Positions 14,969 to 23,363 of a DNA stretch of 26,954 nucleotides are shown here, in pieces. This DNA comes from CAZXEU01 sp964639665 (GTDB lineage Bacteria > Bacteroidota > Rhodothermia > Rhodothermales > Bin80). The DNA lies in NCBI GenBank assembly GCA_964639665.1, contig CAZXEU010000090.1:1-26954 (forward strand), given 5' to 3'. Numbering within the stretch: position 1 is the first letter of the stretch; every line of letters begins with the position of its first letter. Below the pieces are notes generated by a model. That model saw only the letters and a program-made list of their open reading frames with translations, searched no databases and was not told the DNA's origin. Position numbers and translations under genes: made by a program.

Positions 14969-17550
14969 CAGGAATTACGGTCGACACAGGCGAGCAAGAG
15001 CTTCTGCGCATCACGGTAGCCCGGCGCCAATTCGAGGGAGCGCAGCACGGCCTGCCTGGCGCCCGGACAGTCCGCTGCCTCGTACAAGATTGCCGCCAGC
15101 TTGTAGTAGGCATCTGCCAGGTCCACCGGCTTCAACGCTATAACCGCCCGGCGCGCGTCTGCACTGCTGTCGAGCACGCCATTCTCTTCGTACAGTTCTG
15201 CCAGCCGCACCAAAGTCGGGATGTGGTATGGCTCGGTCATCCTGGATTGCACCAGCAACTCTATCGCTCTTGCTCCGTCGCCTTGCTCTGCGAGAATTTC
15301 CGCAAGTTCCCTTGCCTCCGGCGCGCCGTATTCCGTAACCGACAAGTACTGCGCGAGTATGTCCGTCAATGCGGTAGTGTCGCCTCGTTGGCGGAAGACT
15401 GCGGCGAGTCCGCGGTAGGCATCATTGGCACCTACATAGGCCGGGTACATTGCCAGCGCACGTGCAAAGGCTTCCTCGGCCTCCGGCAGACGACCGGAAG
15501 CCAAGGCCTCGTTTCCCCGGTCCAGTTCGCGCATGAACGGGCTCTCGGTCTGGCCCATTAACTCCTCAGCCAGCGGATCCGGCAGCAGCTGCAGAACGGA
15601 TTCCAGCGCTGCAAGCCGTGCACGCAGTAATTCGCGGAACTGCTGGTCAATTGCCCGGCGCGATTGTCCAAACGCGCGTTGCACAGCCTCTTCTTCGCCC
15701 AGGCCTTGCGCCAGAGCGTGCAATAGCTCCGTCACCGCTCCGAACCCATGGCGATCGACCAGGAATGCCACGATTTCCGAGGCATGGAAATAGCTTAGGA
15801 GCACCTGTCCCGGAAAAGACGGGCGGGTAAAGCCACGATCCATGCTATCGAGCGCGAGGAGCCTGCCCCTTTCGAAGGCACGAAGCAAGGCCGGCTCAAG
15901 TTTGCGGTTCCACGCCGCGTTCTCTCTTGCCTCTTCGTATACAGATAGCCCCTCGGTCAGCCAGCGCGGAACATGATACCTGGACACACCTATGGCCATG
16001 GTATGGGCAATTTCGTGCCACAGGGTACGGGCCCAATTATAGGGCCGGCCCTGCTGCGCCCGGGGCGTGTTTAGGGCGATTACGTCGCCGAAGCTGACGC
16101 CGAGCAGCCCTATGTGCGGTATGCCCGCGACCCGTACGGCGAAGTCATCCGAATCGTTGTACACCTCTATCCGGATCTTGCCGGATCTGGGATACGGATA
16201 GCGTTCCAGAAAGGAGGCCAAGGCCCTTTCCGCCTCCCGCAGGATGGCTGGACCCAGAACCGCACTTTCTTCCTGATGGATAAGCAAAATGAAATTCGGG
16301 CTCTCCAGTTCTTCGAATTCCTCGTAGGCGTCCAACAAACTCACGGTGTTGGCCACATACAGATTGAATGCATCCCGCTCGTAGCTTCGTTCAAGGTACG
16401 GGCGCGCTTCACTCCTGCGGCCAAGCCGGAGCAATCCAGTTCCGAGCGCGGCGTTTGCCGACGCATCGAGCGGATCCCGGCGTACCGCTTCGCCTGCAAG
16501 CTCCGCAGCGGCCGGATACCTGAACCGCAACGTCAGGTCATCGCTGACCGTGCGATGGAAGAGGGCGCTACTGGCATTAATCTCCGTGGCCCGGGCTTCC
16601 AGGGCCATATATGCTGCCGAATCTCCCTGCAAATACCGGACTGTAGCCAAGCGGGCCAGGCACGGCACGGATGCGGGATTCGTTGCCAATGCACCCTCCA
16701 TGAGGCGGGAAGCTTCGTCGTATGCCCCATCCAGAATCGCAAGCCGGGCCAGCTCCGCGAGCGCACCCGGATGGTCGGGCGCCCGTTCAAGTGCTTGGCG
16801 AGCCAGTGCTTCGCGGGCGGCGAATCCTTCGGTAACCTGCGCAAGACCCACAAACAGGTCCGCTCTCTGCGGATTAACGTTGATGGCCTTCTCGTACAAT
16901 TCTCTGGAAAAGGCGTCGTCGTGCGTTCTTTCAAACAATTGTGCTCGCCAGAGTAGATTCTGGACATGCGCTTCGTCCATTTCGAGCGCAAGTCGTAGCG
17001 CTTCGTTGGCGTCGTGCATCTCCCCCAGTTGGGTTGCCGCGCGGCCGGCTATGCCGAGGTTATCAGGCGACGTAAACAGGCCCTGCTTGTAGCGGCGGCG
17101 CAGCACCTCGTACAAGCCACGAGCTTGCCTTTCGCGCCCGGTTTTGCCGTAGAGGTCCGCCAATGCCAGGCCCGCAGCCCAGTAGTCCCTCTTTCGCCTG
17201 ATGGCCTCCTGGAATGCAGTCTCCGCTGCCGCGAGGCTTCCGGTTTCAACCAGCAGTCGCCCGTGTACATAGTGCACGTACGGACTCTCTGGCCATCGTC
17301 GCAGCAATTCTGTAACACGATTCAATCCCTGAGCGAATTCGGCCGTTTGCAGATACGTTTCAACGTACCCCTCCACATCCTCGCCGGACTCCAGCTCCGC
17401 CGCGTAGCGGGCTCTTGCGTCGGCGTAGGCCCCCCTGTTAAGCAGCTGCGCCGCCGTATCAGTCCCGGGCTGTGCCGCAGCACTCCAGTGGCAGGCCCAA
17501 ACCAGGAGAGCCTGCGCGCCCAGGCGCACCATTGTGTTCCGTACGATCAT
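14968..17550 (-). CDS. Exported TPR protein with peptidase-MA-like (HExxH) domain
   Basis: An 860-residue protein. An N-terminal hydrophobic segment ending SAAAQ looks like a signal peptide; ATG at 17532 is an equally good start. Residues 35-400 are TPR-type repeats (for example YVHYVHGRLLVETGSLAAAE, LYEKAINVNPQRADLFVGLA, AANAALGTGLLRLGRRSEAR). From about 418 to 640 lies a gluzincin peptidase domain with WHEIAH (His512, Glu513, His516) and Glu533 in RWLTEGLSVYEE, as in the peptidase-MA family. More TPR units follow (650-855). It is the first gene of an operon with DUF4159 and MoxR, with overlap and 7-base spacing. It probably acts in the periplasm; the substrate is unknown. Confidence 0.9.
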   Translation of the reverse strand: MIVRNTMVRLGAQALLVWACHWSAAAQPGTDTAAQLLNRGAYADARARYAAELESGEDVEGYVETYLQTAEFAQGLNRVTELLRRWPESPYVHYVHGRLLVETGSLAAAETAFQEAIRRKRDYWAAGLALADLYGKTGRERQARGLYEVLRRRYKQGLFTSPDNLGIAGRAATQLGEMHDANEALRLALEMDEAHVQNLLWRAQLFERTHDDAFSRELYEKAINVNPQRADLFVGLAQVTEGFAAREALARQALERAPDHPGALAELARLAILDGAYDEASRLMEGALATNPASVPCLARLATVRYLQGDSAAYMALEARATEINASSALFHRTVSDDLTLRFRYPAAAELAGEAVRRDPLDASANAALGTGLLRLGRRSEARPYLERSYERDAFNLYVANTVSLLDAYEEFEELESPNFILLIHQEESAVLGPAILREAERALASFLERYPYPRSGKIRIEVYNDSDDFAVRVAGIPHIGLLGVSFGDVIALNTPRAQQGRPYNWARTLWHEIAHTMAIGVSRYHVPRWLTEGLSVYEEARENAAWNRKLEPALLRAFERGRLLALDSMDRGFTRPSFPGQVLLSYFHASEIVAFLVDRHGFGAVTELLHALAQGLGEEEAVQRAFGQSRRAIDQQFRELLRARLAALESVLQLLPDPLAEELMGQTESPFMRELDRGNEALASGRLPEAEEAFARALAMYPAYVGANDAYRGLAAVFRQRGDTTALTDILAQYLSVTEYGAPEARELAEILAEQGDGARAIELLVQSRMTEPYHIPTLVRLAELYEENGVLDSSADARRAVIALKPVDLADAYYKLAAILYEAADCPGARQAVLRSLELAPGYRDAQKLLLACVDRNS

Positions 17551-18137
17551 GCGTTACCCGTTCCGAATGCCGACGGCCGCGATCAAGCGCACACTCCCTC
17601 CCGGACCCTGGAGGGAGAATACCCAGGGAGTTGTACCGAATTCGTCGATTGGACGGATGAGGCAGCGCGCCGATTCCTGAGCACCAGCGGGACGCGAGGC
17701 CCTCCGACCGTTCCGGAAACACATGCCCCGACTGCCACCTGCAGAGTCCCGTAGTCTCGGATAAATGCGCGCAGGTCCGGATCACGCCGTAAATCGGCAT
17801 AAGCCTCCCGAACTAGCGTCTGAAGCCCGTTATCTATCTGCGCAGGCGGACAATCCCCGGAAGGATGAATGCAGGTGGGGCTTCGCATAGTGGTGCTCTC
17901 TTGGCCTGGATTCGACACGCGCGTAACGGGGCCGTTCCGCTACGGTCGCCTTTCGGCACAGCTCAGAACGCTACTACTCCGGAATCTCGCGAGCGCATTC
18001 GTTTCGACGCGGTGTCCCGCCAGGCTCGCACTTGGCAGATTATGGCAACGCCCGGCTTGGCCAGCAGCGCGGCTTCCCATCGTTGCGCCCTCTTTGTCCG
18101 GTACCGGGATCGCAGCTGAAGCAGCAGTGCAATTCGG
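17551..18137. other. 587-base region without a convincing gene, upstream of the peptidase-MA operon
   Basis: It lies between the 3' end of the amidohydrolase gene and the start of the TPR operon, both on the minus strand. An open frame on the minus strand (17583-17918, GTG start, 111 residues) has a helical-looking middle (LQTLVREAYADLRRDPDLRA) but flanks that look like noise. It may be a remnant of a gene or chance. A perfect 8-base hairpin lies at 17594-17617. Confidence 0.45.
17594..17617 (-). promoter_or_regulatory. Leader hairpin ahead of the peptidase-MA/DUF4159/MoxR operon
   Basis: CTCCCTCC (17594-17601) is perfectly complementary to GGAGGGAG (17610-17617) with an 8-base loop. It sits 44 bases upstream of the TPR gene start. 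There is no T-run on the minus strand, so it is more likely a leader structure or operator than an intrinsic terminator. On the minus strand it carries an SD-like GGGAGGGAG, sequestered in the stem but too far from the start to be its ribosome binding site. Confidence 0.35.
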
Positions 18138-19457
18138 CTAATTGCCTCGAGCATTTGACGATGCAATGGATGCCAGGCGCGTGTCTATGCTCTCCCTTGT
18201 GATCCACTGACCACGTACCATGACACCCGAGAGATGTCGGACATTGCCAATGTCCTCCAGCGGATCCTCATCCACAAGAAGCAGATCCGCTCGGCTTCCC
18301 ACCGTAATCGTTCCGAATTGATCCTCGTTGGCAAAATACTCCCCGACGTTCCGGGTCCCGGAGACAAGTATGGCGAAGGGAGACATGCCCGCATTGACCA
18401 TGCGCTCAAGCTCACGATGCAATGAAAAGCCCGGCACGCTGAATACTTGCGGGGCGTCCGTACCGAACAGGATCCCTACTTCATTCTCGTGCAGTGCCCG
18501 GAGCACGTGCATGCGCGTGTCAATCAGGCGCTCTGCCGCAGCCCTGTCGAAATTCGGGTTCTCTATCTGCCGCTCCGCGCGTGCGATCCAGCTGTCAACG
18601 ATTTGCGGCGGCATGTAGCGCGTCTCGTCGTAGGTCTGCAGCTCCTCCAAATCAATCGTCCCGTGGAGCACTTCCCAAAATGCCATGGTCGGGACTACCC
18701 ACGCGTCCGCCTCTTTTGTCCGCTGGACCAGCTCAGCTAAAGCTTCTGCATCCACGCCTTCACTGTTGACAGACCACAGGTACTCCACATACCCGTCGAT
18801 ATGGTCGAACGAATCCTGGCCCTGCTCGATAGCATGCAGTATGCCCACGTCAGCCGGAACGTGTCCTGCAAAGCGTATATCCAGCTCTCTTGCCGTGCGG
18901 GCCATCGCATCGTATTCGTCCAGGGAAAGCCCGGGAAGCACCTTCAGCAACGCCCAACCCTCCTCCTTTTGCAGCCGGACACGCTCCTCCGCCTGATCGG
19001 GAGAGTCGATGGACCCCCCGCTGAAGGCAGGGCCCGCCAAGTACAGGTTTGGCGAGACAAGCTCTCCGCTGTGCGCGCGGTCGCGCAATTCAAGCTGACC
19101 TGCGGCGCCCTGCATGCCGCGCACAGTAGTAATCCCATTGGCTACGTAAAGAAACAGGACATCCTCCGTATACGAAGGTTGCTGATCCGGACGCGGGATA
19201 TGACCGTGCATCTCGGCGAGTCCCGGAATGAGGTACTTTCCGGTCGCATCAATGCGGGTTACACTATCGGAGAGAGGGACTTCGGAGGCAGGCCCAATCG
19301 CGACTATTCTGTCATCTCGAACAAGTACCGTATGGTTTTCCAGAACGGCTTCGGATTCCATGGGGATTACGGTCGCATCGGTGAAAGCGACCTCTTGAGC
19401 ATTTGCGGAGGCGCCAATCGACGCCGCGGCAATCAGGAGGACAAATGCAGTTTTCAT
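18138..19457 (-). CDS. Exported amidohydrolase (imidazolonepropionase-like)
   Basis: A 439-residue metal-dependent hydrolase. The signal peptide is MKTAFVLLIAAASIGASANA, cut before QEVAF. A beta-sandwich start (FTDATVIPMESEAVLENHTV, IVAIGPAS) leads to PGLAEMHGH (His83, His85), the likely carboxylated Lys171 in WALLKVLPG, His198 in FAGHVPAD, His218 in FDHIDGYVEY and Asp333 in GTDAPQ. It ends with ITVGSRADLLLVDEDPLEDI. This is the exported amidohydrolase/prolidase-like group found in Bacteroidota and other gram-negatives; substrates may be dipeptides or cyclic amides but cannot be deduced. I start at ATG 19457, since the longer frame (to 19688) would bury the signal peptide. It is divergent from nadE. 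Confidence 0.9.
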   Translation of the reverse strand: MKTAFVLLIAAASIGASANAQEVAFTDATVIPMESEAVLENHTVLVRDDRIVAIGPASEVPLSDSVTRIDATGKYLIPGLAEMHGHIPRPDQQPSYTEDVLFLYVANGITTVRGMQGAAGQLELRDRAHSGELVSPNLYLAGPAFSGGSIDSPDQAEERVRLQKEEGWALLKVLPGLSLDEYDAMARTARELDIRFAGHVPADVGILHAIEQGQDSFDHIDGYVEYLWSVNSEGVDAEALAELVQRTKEADAWVVPTMAFWEVLHGTIDLEELQTYDETRYMPPQIVDSWIARAERQIENPNFDRAAAERLIDTRMHVLRALHENEVGILFGTDAPQVFSVPGFSLHRELERMVNAGMSPFAILVSGTRNVGEYFANEDQFGTITVGSRADLLLVDEDPLEDIGNVRHLSGVMVRGQWITRESIDTRLASIASSNARGN

Positions 19458-19575
19458 GGCCGGCAAGGAGTGTGTGGACGTTACATCGTTGGCACGGCTG
19501 CTCCCGAAGGCGTCTGCGAGGGCAACCAATGACCTCGGTTCAAAGTAACCGTTCTTATTGCCTGCTGGATCCCGT
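19458..19575. promoter_or_regulatory. Divergent promoter region between the amidohydrolase and nadE
   Basis: These 118 bases must contain start signals for both genes. No clear -35/-10 pair or operator repeat stands out, and neither start has a strong Shine-Dalgarno sequence, which is common in Bacteroidota. Confidence 0.4.
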
Positions 19576-21216
19576 ATGAAGATTGCCCTTGCCCAAACCA
19601 ATCCACGCGTGGGCGACTTGCGTGGCAACGCCCGCAAATTGGTCGAATTCGCAGTGCGCGCACGATCCATGGGCGCTGATCTTGTCATCTTTCCCGAGCT
19701 CAGCCTCGAAGGCTATCCTCCCCAGGACTTGCTTGAGAGCGAAGCCTTCGTTGCGGACGCCATTCATTCAAGGCAGTGGGCCGCCAGGGAGGTGCCGCCG
19801 GATATGGGCATGATTCTGGGTGGCATTGCACGAAATCAGCGGCGACGGGGCAAACCGCTCTTCAATGCGGCTTACTTGTACGAGGGTGGGCGTAAGCTGG
19901 CTCAGATTCACAAGTCACTTCTTCCAACGTACGATGTCTTTGATGAACGTCGCTATTTTGAGCCGGCGCACCAACGCTCCGTTATATGCTGGCGAGGAAC
20001 CAGGCTAGGCGTTCACGTCTGCGAGGACCTGTGGTATCATGCGTCCCACGACACGTACGCCACTGACCCGCTAGCCGAACTTGCGGCGCAGCATGCCCAG
20101 CTCTTCGTCAATATTTGCGCATCCCCATTCGCGATGAACAAACGCCAGGAGCGTGAAACCCTGGCCTTGAATTGTAGCCGCAACCATGGTATTCCGTACA
20201 TACTGGTCAACCAGGTCGGCGCTAACACCGAGTTGGTATTTGACGGAAACAGCATTGCCTGTTCAGCGGGCGGCGCTGTTGTCCTTCGGGCACCGGCCTT
20301 CCAGGAGCGGCTGGCCGTGTGGGATACCGGTAGTACTTCTTCCGAATCAGAGATTGAGAGGGCTCCGGTTCAGGACCTTAATGACGCGCTCGTTCTCGGA
20401 ATACGGGACTACTACTACAAGACAGGCGCCTTCAGCAAGGCGCTCGTCGGACTCTCCGGCGGCATCGATTCCGCGGTCACGTGCTGTCTCGCAGTAGCGG
20501 CGCTTGGACCTGACAAGGTTGTGGGCGTAACCATTCCGTCAGCCATCTCTTCCAAAGGCTCCGTCGAAGACTCGGCCCTATTGGCAAACAGCCTGGGAAT
20601 TGAATTCCACCGGTGTTCAATTGCCTCCGTTGTGGCCGCATTCGGCGAGACGCTCGGACCTTACTTCAAAGACGCGGCGCCGGGAGTCGCGGAAGAGAAT
20701 ATCCAGGCCCGCACACGTGGCACACTCTTGATGGCACTCTCAAACAAATTCAATTACCTGCTGTTGTCCACCGGCAACAAGAGCGAGTCGGCCGTAGGCT
20801 ACGCCACCCTGTACGGTGACATGAACGGTGGGCTCGCTGTGCTGGGCGATGTCCTGAAGACGCAGGTATATGCCCTGGGGCGCTTCATCAATGCCAAGGC
20901 CAGCGGCGCGGCTCCGATTCCCATGAGTACCATTTCCAAGCCGCCCTCAGCCGAATTGAGGCCCGACCAAACTGATCAGGACTCGCTGCCGCCGTATCCT
21001 GTCCTGGACGACATTTTGCGACGCTACGTGGAGAAAAGGCAGTCGGCGCCGCAGATAATCCACGCTACCGGCTATGACGAAGCGCTCGTTGACGAAATCC
21101 TGCAGCGTGTTGACCGCAATGAATACAAGCGGTGGCAGGCGCCTCCGAGCATTCGCGTGACATCCAAGGCCTTCGGAGCGGGCCGACGGCTACCGCTTGT
21201 CATGCGGCGAACCTGA
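19576..21216 (+). CDS. nadE: Glutamine-dependent NAD+ synthetase
   Basis: A 546-residue two-domain enzyme. The N-terminal nitrilase-like glutaminase domain has the catalytic triad Glu41 (FPELSLEGYP), Lys113 (IHKSLLP) and Cys149 (HVCEDLW). The C-terminal ammonia-dependent synthetase domain has the PP-loop SGGIDS (294-299), IPSAISSKGSVEDS, ENIQARTRGTLLMALSN, STGNKSESAVGYATLYGDM and PPSAELRPDQTDQDSLPPY. It makes NAD+ from deamido-NAD+ with ammonia from glutamine, in the cytoplasm. I start at the ATG at 19576, because MKIALAQTNP is the standard start of this family; the longer frame from 19558 adds six residues. It ends 30 bases from the convergent DUF457 gene with no obvious terminator between. 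Confidence 0.97.
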   Translation: MKIALAQTNPRVGDLRGNARKLVEFAVRARSMGADLVIFPELSLEGYPPQDLLESEAFVADAIHSRQWAAREVPPDMGMILGGIARNQRRRGKPLFNAAYLYEGGRKLAQIHKSLLPTYDVFDERRYFEPAHQRSVICWRGTRLGVHVCEDLWYHASHDTYATDPLAELAAQHAQLFVNICASPFAMNKRQERETLALNCSRNHGIPYILVNQVGANTELVFDGNSIACSAGGAVVLRAPAFQERLAVWDTGSTSSESEIERAPVQDLNDALVLGIRDYYYKTGAFSKALVGLSGGIDSAVTCCLAVAALGPDKVVGVTIPSAISSKGSVEDSALLANSLGIEFHRCSIASVVAAFGETLGPYFKDAAPGVAEENIQARTRGTLLMALSNKFNYLLLSTGNKSESAVGYATLYGDMNGGLAVLGDVLKTQVYALGRFINAKASGAAPIPMSTISKPPSAELRPDQTDQDSLPPYPVLDDILRRYVEKRQSAPQIIHATGYDEALVDEILQRVDRNEYKRWQAPPSIRVTSKAFGAGRRLPLVMRRT

Positions 21217-21246
21217 GCTTGCCCGAATTGCAGGCCGTGCTTGTTC

Positions 21247-21747
21247 CTACCGGCGGGAGCGCCTTCTTCCGGGTGCAAGCCCATCAAGAAAAAGATGACT
21301 GAAGTATCCCGTCACGGCCGCGCCGTAGAACGGTAGTCCAGAGAAGGGACGTTCCGGCAGCATCAGAAGTGGCAGGACGAATAGCGGCGCCGGTACCAGT
21401 ACCATAGCCCACCAGGAGTGCGTCCAGCCGCGATGCCGGCTGACTACCGGAACGAGGGCAAACAGTCCCAAATAGGCGGCTTCCTGGAAGTGACGGGTGG
21501 CCACAAGCGTTACGTCGACGATCAGAAACAGCGAATAAAAGATCTTCTGGCTGAGCGAGGCTGTATCCACATCCGGCCATAGAGCAAACAACAGGCAAAT
21601 CATGAATAAGAGCGCCGGATATGTCGCCAACTCCAGCAGCGAAAAGCGGTCGTAGGCAGAATCTACCGCATAGACGGCAACCAGAGCTCCCAGATACACG
21701 AGGCCAAAAGCACCAGCCCCGGCAAGATGTGCTCGAAACCCCGCCAT
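21247..21747 (-). CDS. DUF457/YdjM-like integral membrane metal-dependent hydrolase
   Basis: A 166-residue membrane protein with about four hydrophobic segments (GAFGLVYLGALVAVYAV, ATYPALLFMICLLFALW, a third around SLFLIVDVTLVATRH, and AMVLVPAPLFVLPLLML). The DUF457 pattern is visible: an N-terminal His (FRAHLAGAGAFG), LWPDVDTASL in place of the usual LPDID, SRHRGWTHSWW and GYFSHLFLDGLAP. These His and Asp residues are thought to bind metal at the membrane; the function of the family is poorly known (E. coli YdjM is LexA-regulated). It is the last gene of the minus-strand run and starts 21 bases after aroQ. The tail is basic (RRRSRR). Confidence 0.85.
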   Translation of the reverse strand: MAGFRAHLAGAGAFGLVYLGALVAVYAVDSAYDRFSLLELATYPALLFMICLLFALWPDVDTASLSQKIFYSLFLIVDVTLVATRHFQEAAYLGLFALVPVVSRHRGWTHSWWAMVLVPAPLFVLPLLMLPERPFSGLPFYGAAVTGYFSHLFLDGLAPGRRRSRR

Positions 21748-21768
21748 CAGCAGCGGCGCATGGATTGC

Positions 21769-22194
21769 TCAGGAATCCTTTGTCAGGAAGCGAACCGCCA
21801 GCTCATATCCCAGCACCCCCAGCCCGGCAATCTGGCCTACACACACCGGCGCCAACATGGAACGATGCCGGAATGGCTCCCTTCGATAGACGTTCGAGAC
21901 ATGCACTTCCACGACCGGGATGTCCACCGAGGCTATTGCGTCGCGCAAGCTCACAGACGTATGCGTTAGCGCTCCCGGATTGAACACTATCCCGGCTGCA
22001 CCGGTATCCTGCGCCGCGTGGATGCGATCGATCAGTTCACCCTCATGGTTGCTCTGAAAGAAATCAAATCCCACGTCCGGAAAACTGGACCGGAGGCCCG
22101 ATTCAAGATCGGCAAGAGTGGCATGTCCGTAGATTTCCGTTTGGCGCCGACCCAGGCGATTCAGGTTTGGTCCATTGAGTACCAGAACGGTCAT
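21769..22194 (-). CDS. aroQ: 3-dehydroquinate dehydratase, type II
   Basis: A 141-residue protein, the normal length of type II enzymes. NGPNLNRLGRRQTEIYG gives the catalytic Arg and Tyr of the flexible lid. QSNHEGELIDRIH, FNPGALTHTSVSLRDAI, VVEVHVSNVYRREPFRHRS and a C-terminal GQIAGLGVLGYELA complete the set, including the catalytic His in HVSN. It converts 3-dehydroquinate to 3-dehydroshikimate in aromatic amino acid synthesis. It starts 9 bases after the MBL hydrolase stop, inside a tight minus-strand operon. Confidence 0.97.
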   Translation of the reverse strand: MTVLVLNGPNLNRLGRRQTEIYGHATLADLESGLRSSFPDVGFDFFQSNHEGELIDRIHAAQDTGAAGIVFNPGALTHTSVSLRDAIASVDIPVVEVHVSNVYRREPFRHRSMLAPVCVGQIAGLGVLGYELAVRFLTKDS

Positions 22195-22203
22195 GGCTTC
22201 AGC

Positions 22204-22992
22204 CTAGTCTGGGCTTACTTCAAAGGTCAGTCCATCATATCCCAGTGCGACGCCTTCTGGTAGTCGCTCCTCCTCTTCGGCGTGTAGCACGTTGTGCGTG
22301 ATGTGAACCAGGTAGGTCTGGCGCGCCCCAATGCGCTCGGCTACCGCCAGCGCCTCGTCAATGGTAAAGTGTCGCGGATGCGGCGCATGTCGAAGTGCGT
22401 CAATGACGAGTACATCCACGCGTTGCAACCGATCGTATGTCGCGACCGGAATGTGATTTGCATCGGTAATGTAAGCGAATCTGCCAATGCGGTAGCCAAA
22501 AACGTGCAACGTGCCATGGAGCAACTCCAGCGGAACGACATCCAGCGAGCCGTCCCGGCTGTAGCGGCTACGAACGGTGAAGGAATCCTCGACCTCCTGC
22601 AGGCGCAGCCGCGGGGCGGCCCCATACGTAACGCCACCATCAAATATATACGGAAACATCCGCCTGAGCTCACGCGCCGTTCGCGTGTAGGCGTAACATT
22701 CCATGGGCGCCGCATTTTGAAAGAAGTACGGTCGCAAGTCATCGACCCCCACTACGTGGTCGAAGTGGTGGTGCGTATACAGCACCGCGTCGATCCGATT
22801 GATTCCTTCCCTGAGCATCTGGTAACGGAAGTCCGGGCCCGTGTCTATCACGATGCCCATGCCATTGGCCCACACGTAACATGCACACCGCGTCCTGGCA
22901 TCCCGGGGATCAGTTGAACTGCAGACGCGGCACCGGCAACCAATGACTGGCACGCCTGTGGAGGTTCCGGTCCCGAGAAGTGTCACCCGCAT
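22204..22992 (-). CDS. PhnP-like MBL-fold phosphodiesterase
   Basis: A 262-residue metallo-beta-lactamase-fold protein. It begins MRVTLLGTGTSTGVPVIGC, followed by CRCRVC, the structural zinc-binding cysteines seen in PhnP. The active-site motif is YTHHHFDHVVGVDDLRPY; later ligands are the His in LLHGTLHVFG, Asp in YITDANHIP and His in YLVHITHNVLH. Relatives include PhnP (phosphoribosyl cyclic phosphate phosphodiesterase) and tRNase-Z-like proteins. No other phn gene is near, so the substrate is open. The ATG at 22992, 10 bases after the upstream stop and preceded by GAGG, fits the family start better than the frame's earlier ATG at 23091. Confidence 0.9.
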   Translation of the reverse strand: MRVTLLGTGTSTGVPVIGCRCRVCSSTDPRDARTRCACYVWANGMGIVIDTGPDFRYQMLREGINRIDAVLYTHHHFDHVVGVDDLRPYFFQNAAPMECYAYTRTARELRRMFPYIFDGGVTYGAAPRLRLQEVEDSFTVRSRYSRDGSLDVVPLELLHGTLHVFGYRIGRFAYITDANHIPVATYDRLQRVDVLVIDALRHAPHPRHFTIDEALAVAERIGARQTYLVHITHNVLHAEEEERLPEGVALGYDGLTFEVSPD

Positions 22993-23002
22993 CTGCCGGC
23001 CT

Positions 23003-23323
23003 CTACGTGTCATCCAGATGAATCCGGTCCTTCCCGGCTGCGAGCGTATCAATGGCCTCCCGTACAGATGGGCGGATGTACACCGTATCAAGCGGACCTT
23101 CCTTCAGGCACCTGGCAAGAACCACGAGATGCGTGTCCACGGCATGATTGCGATTCAGGATGATGATATCCTCTCCGTTGACGGTACATCGCCCACCTCG
23201 AAAGTGACCGGCCTCCCACCTTACCGACAGGCCCAACCGCTGTGCAACATCCTCCATGGCAGCCCTCAGGACGACCGGTCTCATGGGCCGGGCTCGGATT
23301 TGGCCGGGAGGCTTAGAGTGCAT
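23003..23323 (-). CDS. Small conserved-looking hypothetical protein
   Basis: A 106-residue cytoplasmic protein. The core reads MEDVAQRLGLSVRWEAGHFR, GGRCTVNGEDIIILNRNHAV then THLVVLARCLKEGPLDTVYI and a PSVREAI segment. It resembles an uncharacterised Bacteroidota family with a FxGGxC turn, an asparagine-rich strand and a helix-rich second half; this is from memory, not a search. ATG at 23284 is an alternative start that drops a proline-rich 13-residue N-terminus. It lies 10 bases before the MBL hydrolase gene, so the two are probably co-transcribed. No catalytic motif is visible. Confidence 0.75.
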   Translation of the reverse strand: MHSKPPGQIRARPMRPVVLRAAMEDVAQRLGLSVRWEAGHFRGGRCTVNGEDIIILNRNHAVDTHLVVLARCLKEGPLDTVYIRPSVREAIDTLAAGKDRIHLDDT

Positions 23324-23363
23324 GGCAGACGTTGCCCGTCCGTCTTGGAGTAACAGTGCGCTT

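Noticed and set aside
17014..17754. Plus-strand frame of 246 codons opposite the 5' end of the TPR gene
   Set aside because: It overlaps the signal peptide and first TPR repeats of the real gene and shows no domain.
17963..18166. Minus-strand 67-codon frame after the amidohydrolase
   Set aside because: It overlaps the end of the amidohydrolase gene in another frame, and its Arg-rich composition gives no support for a real protein.
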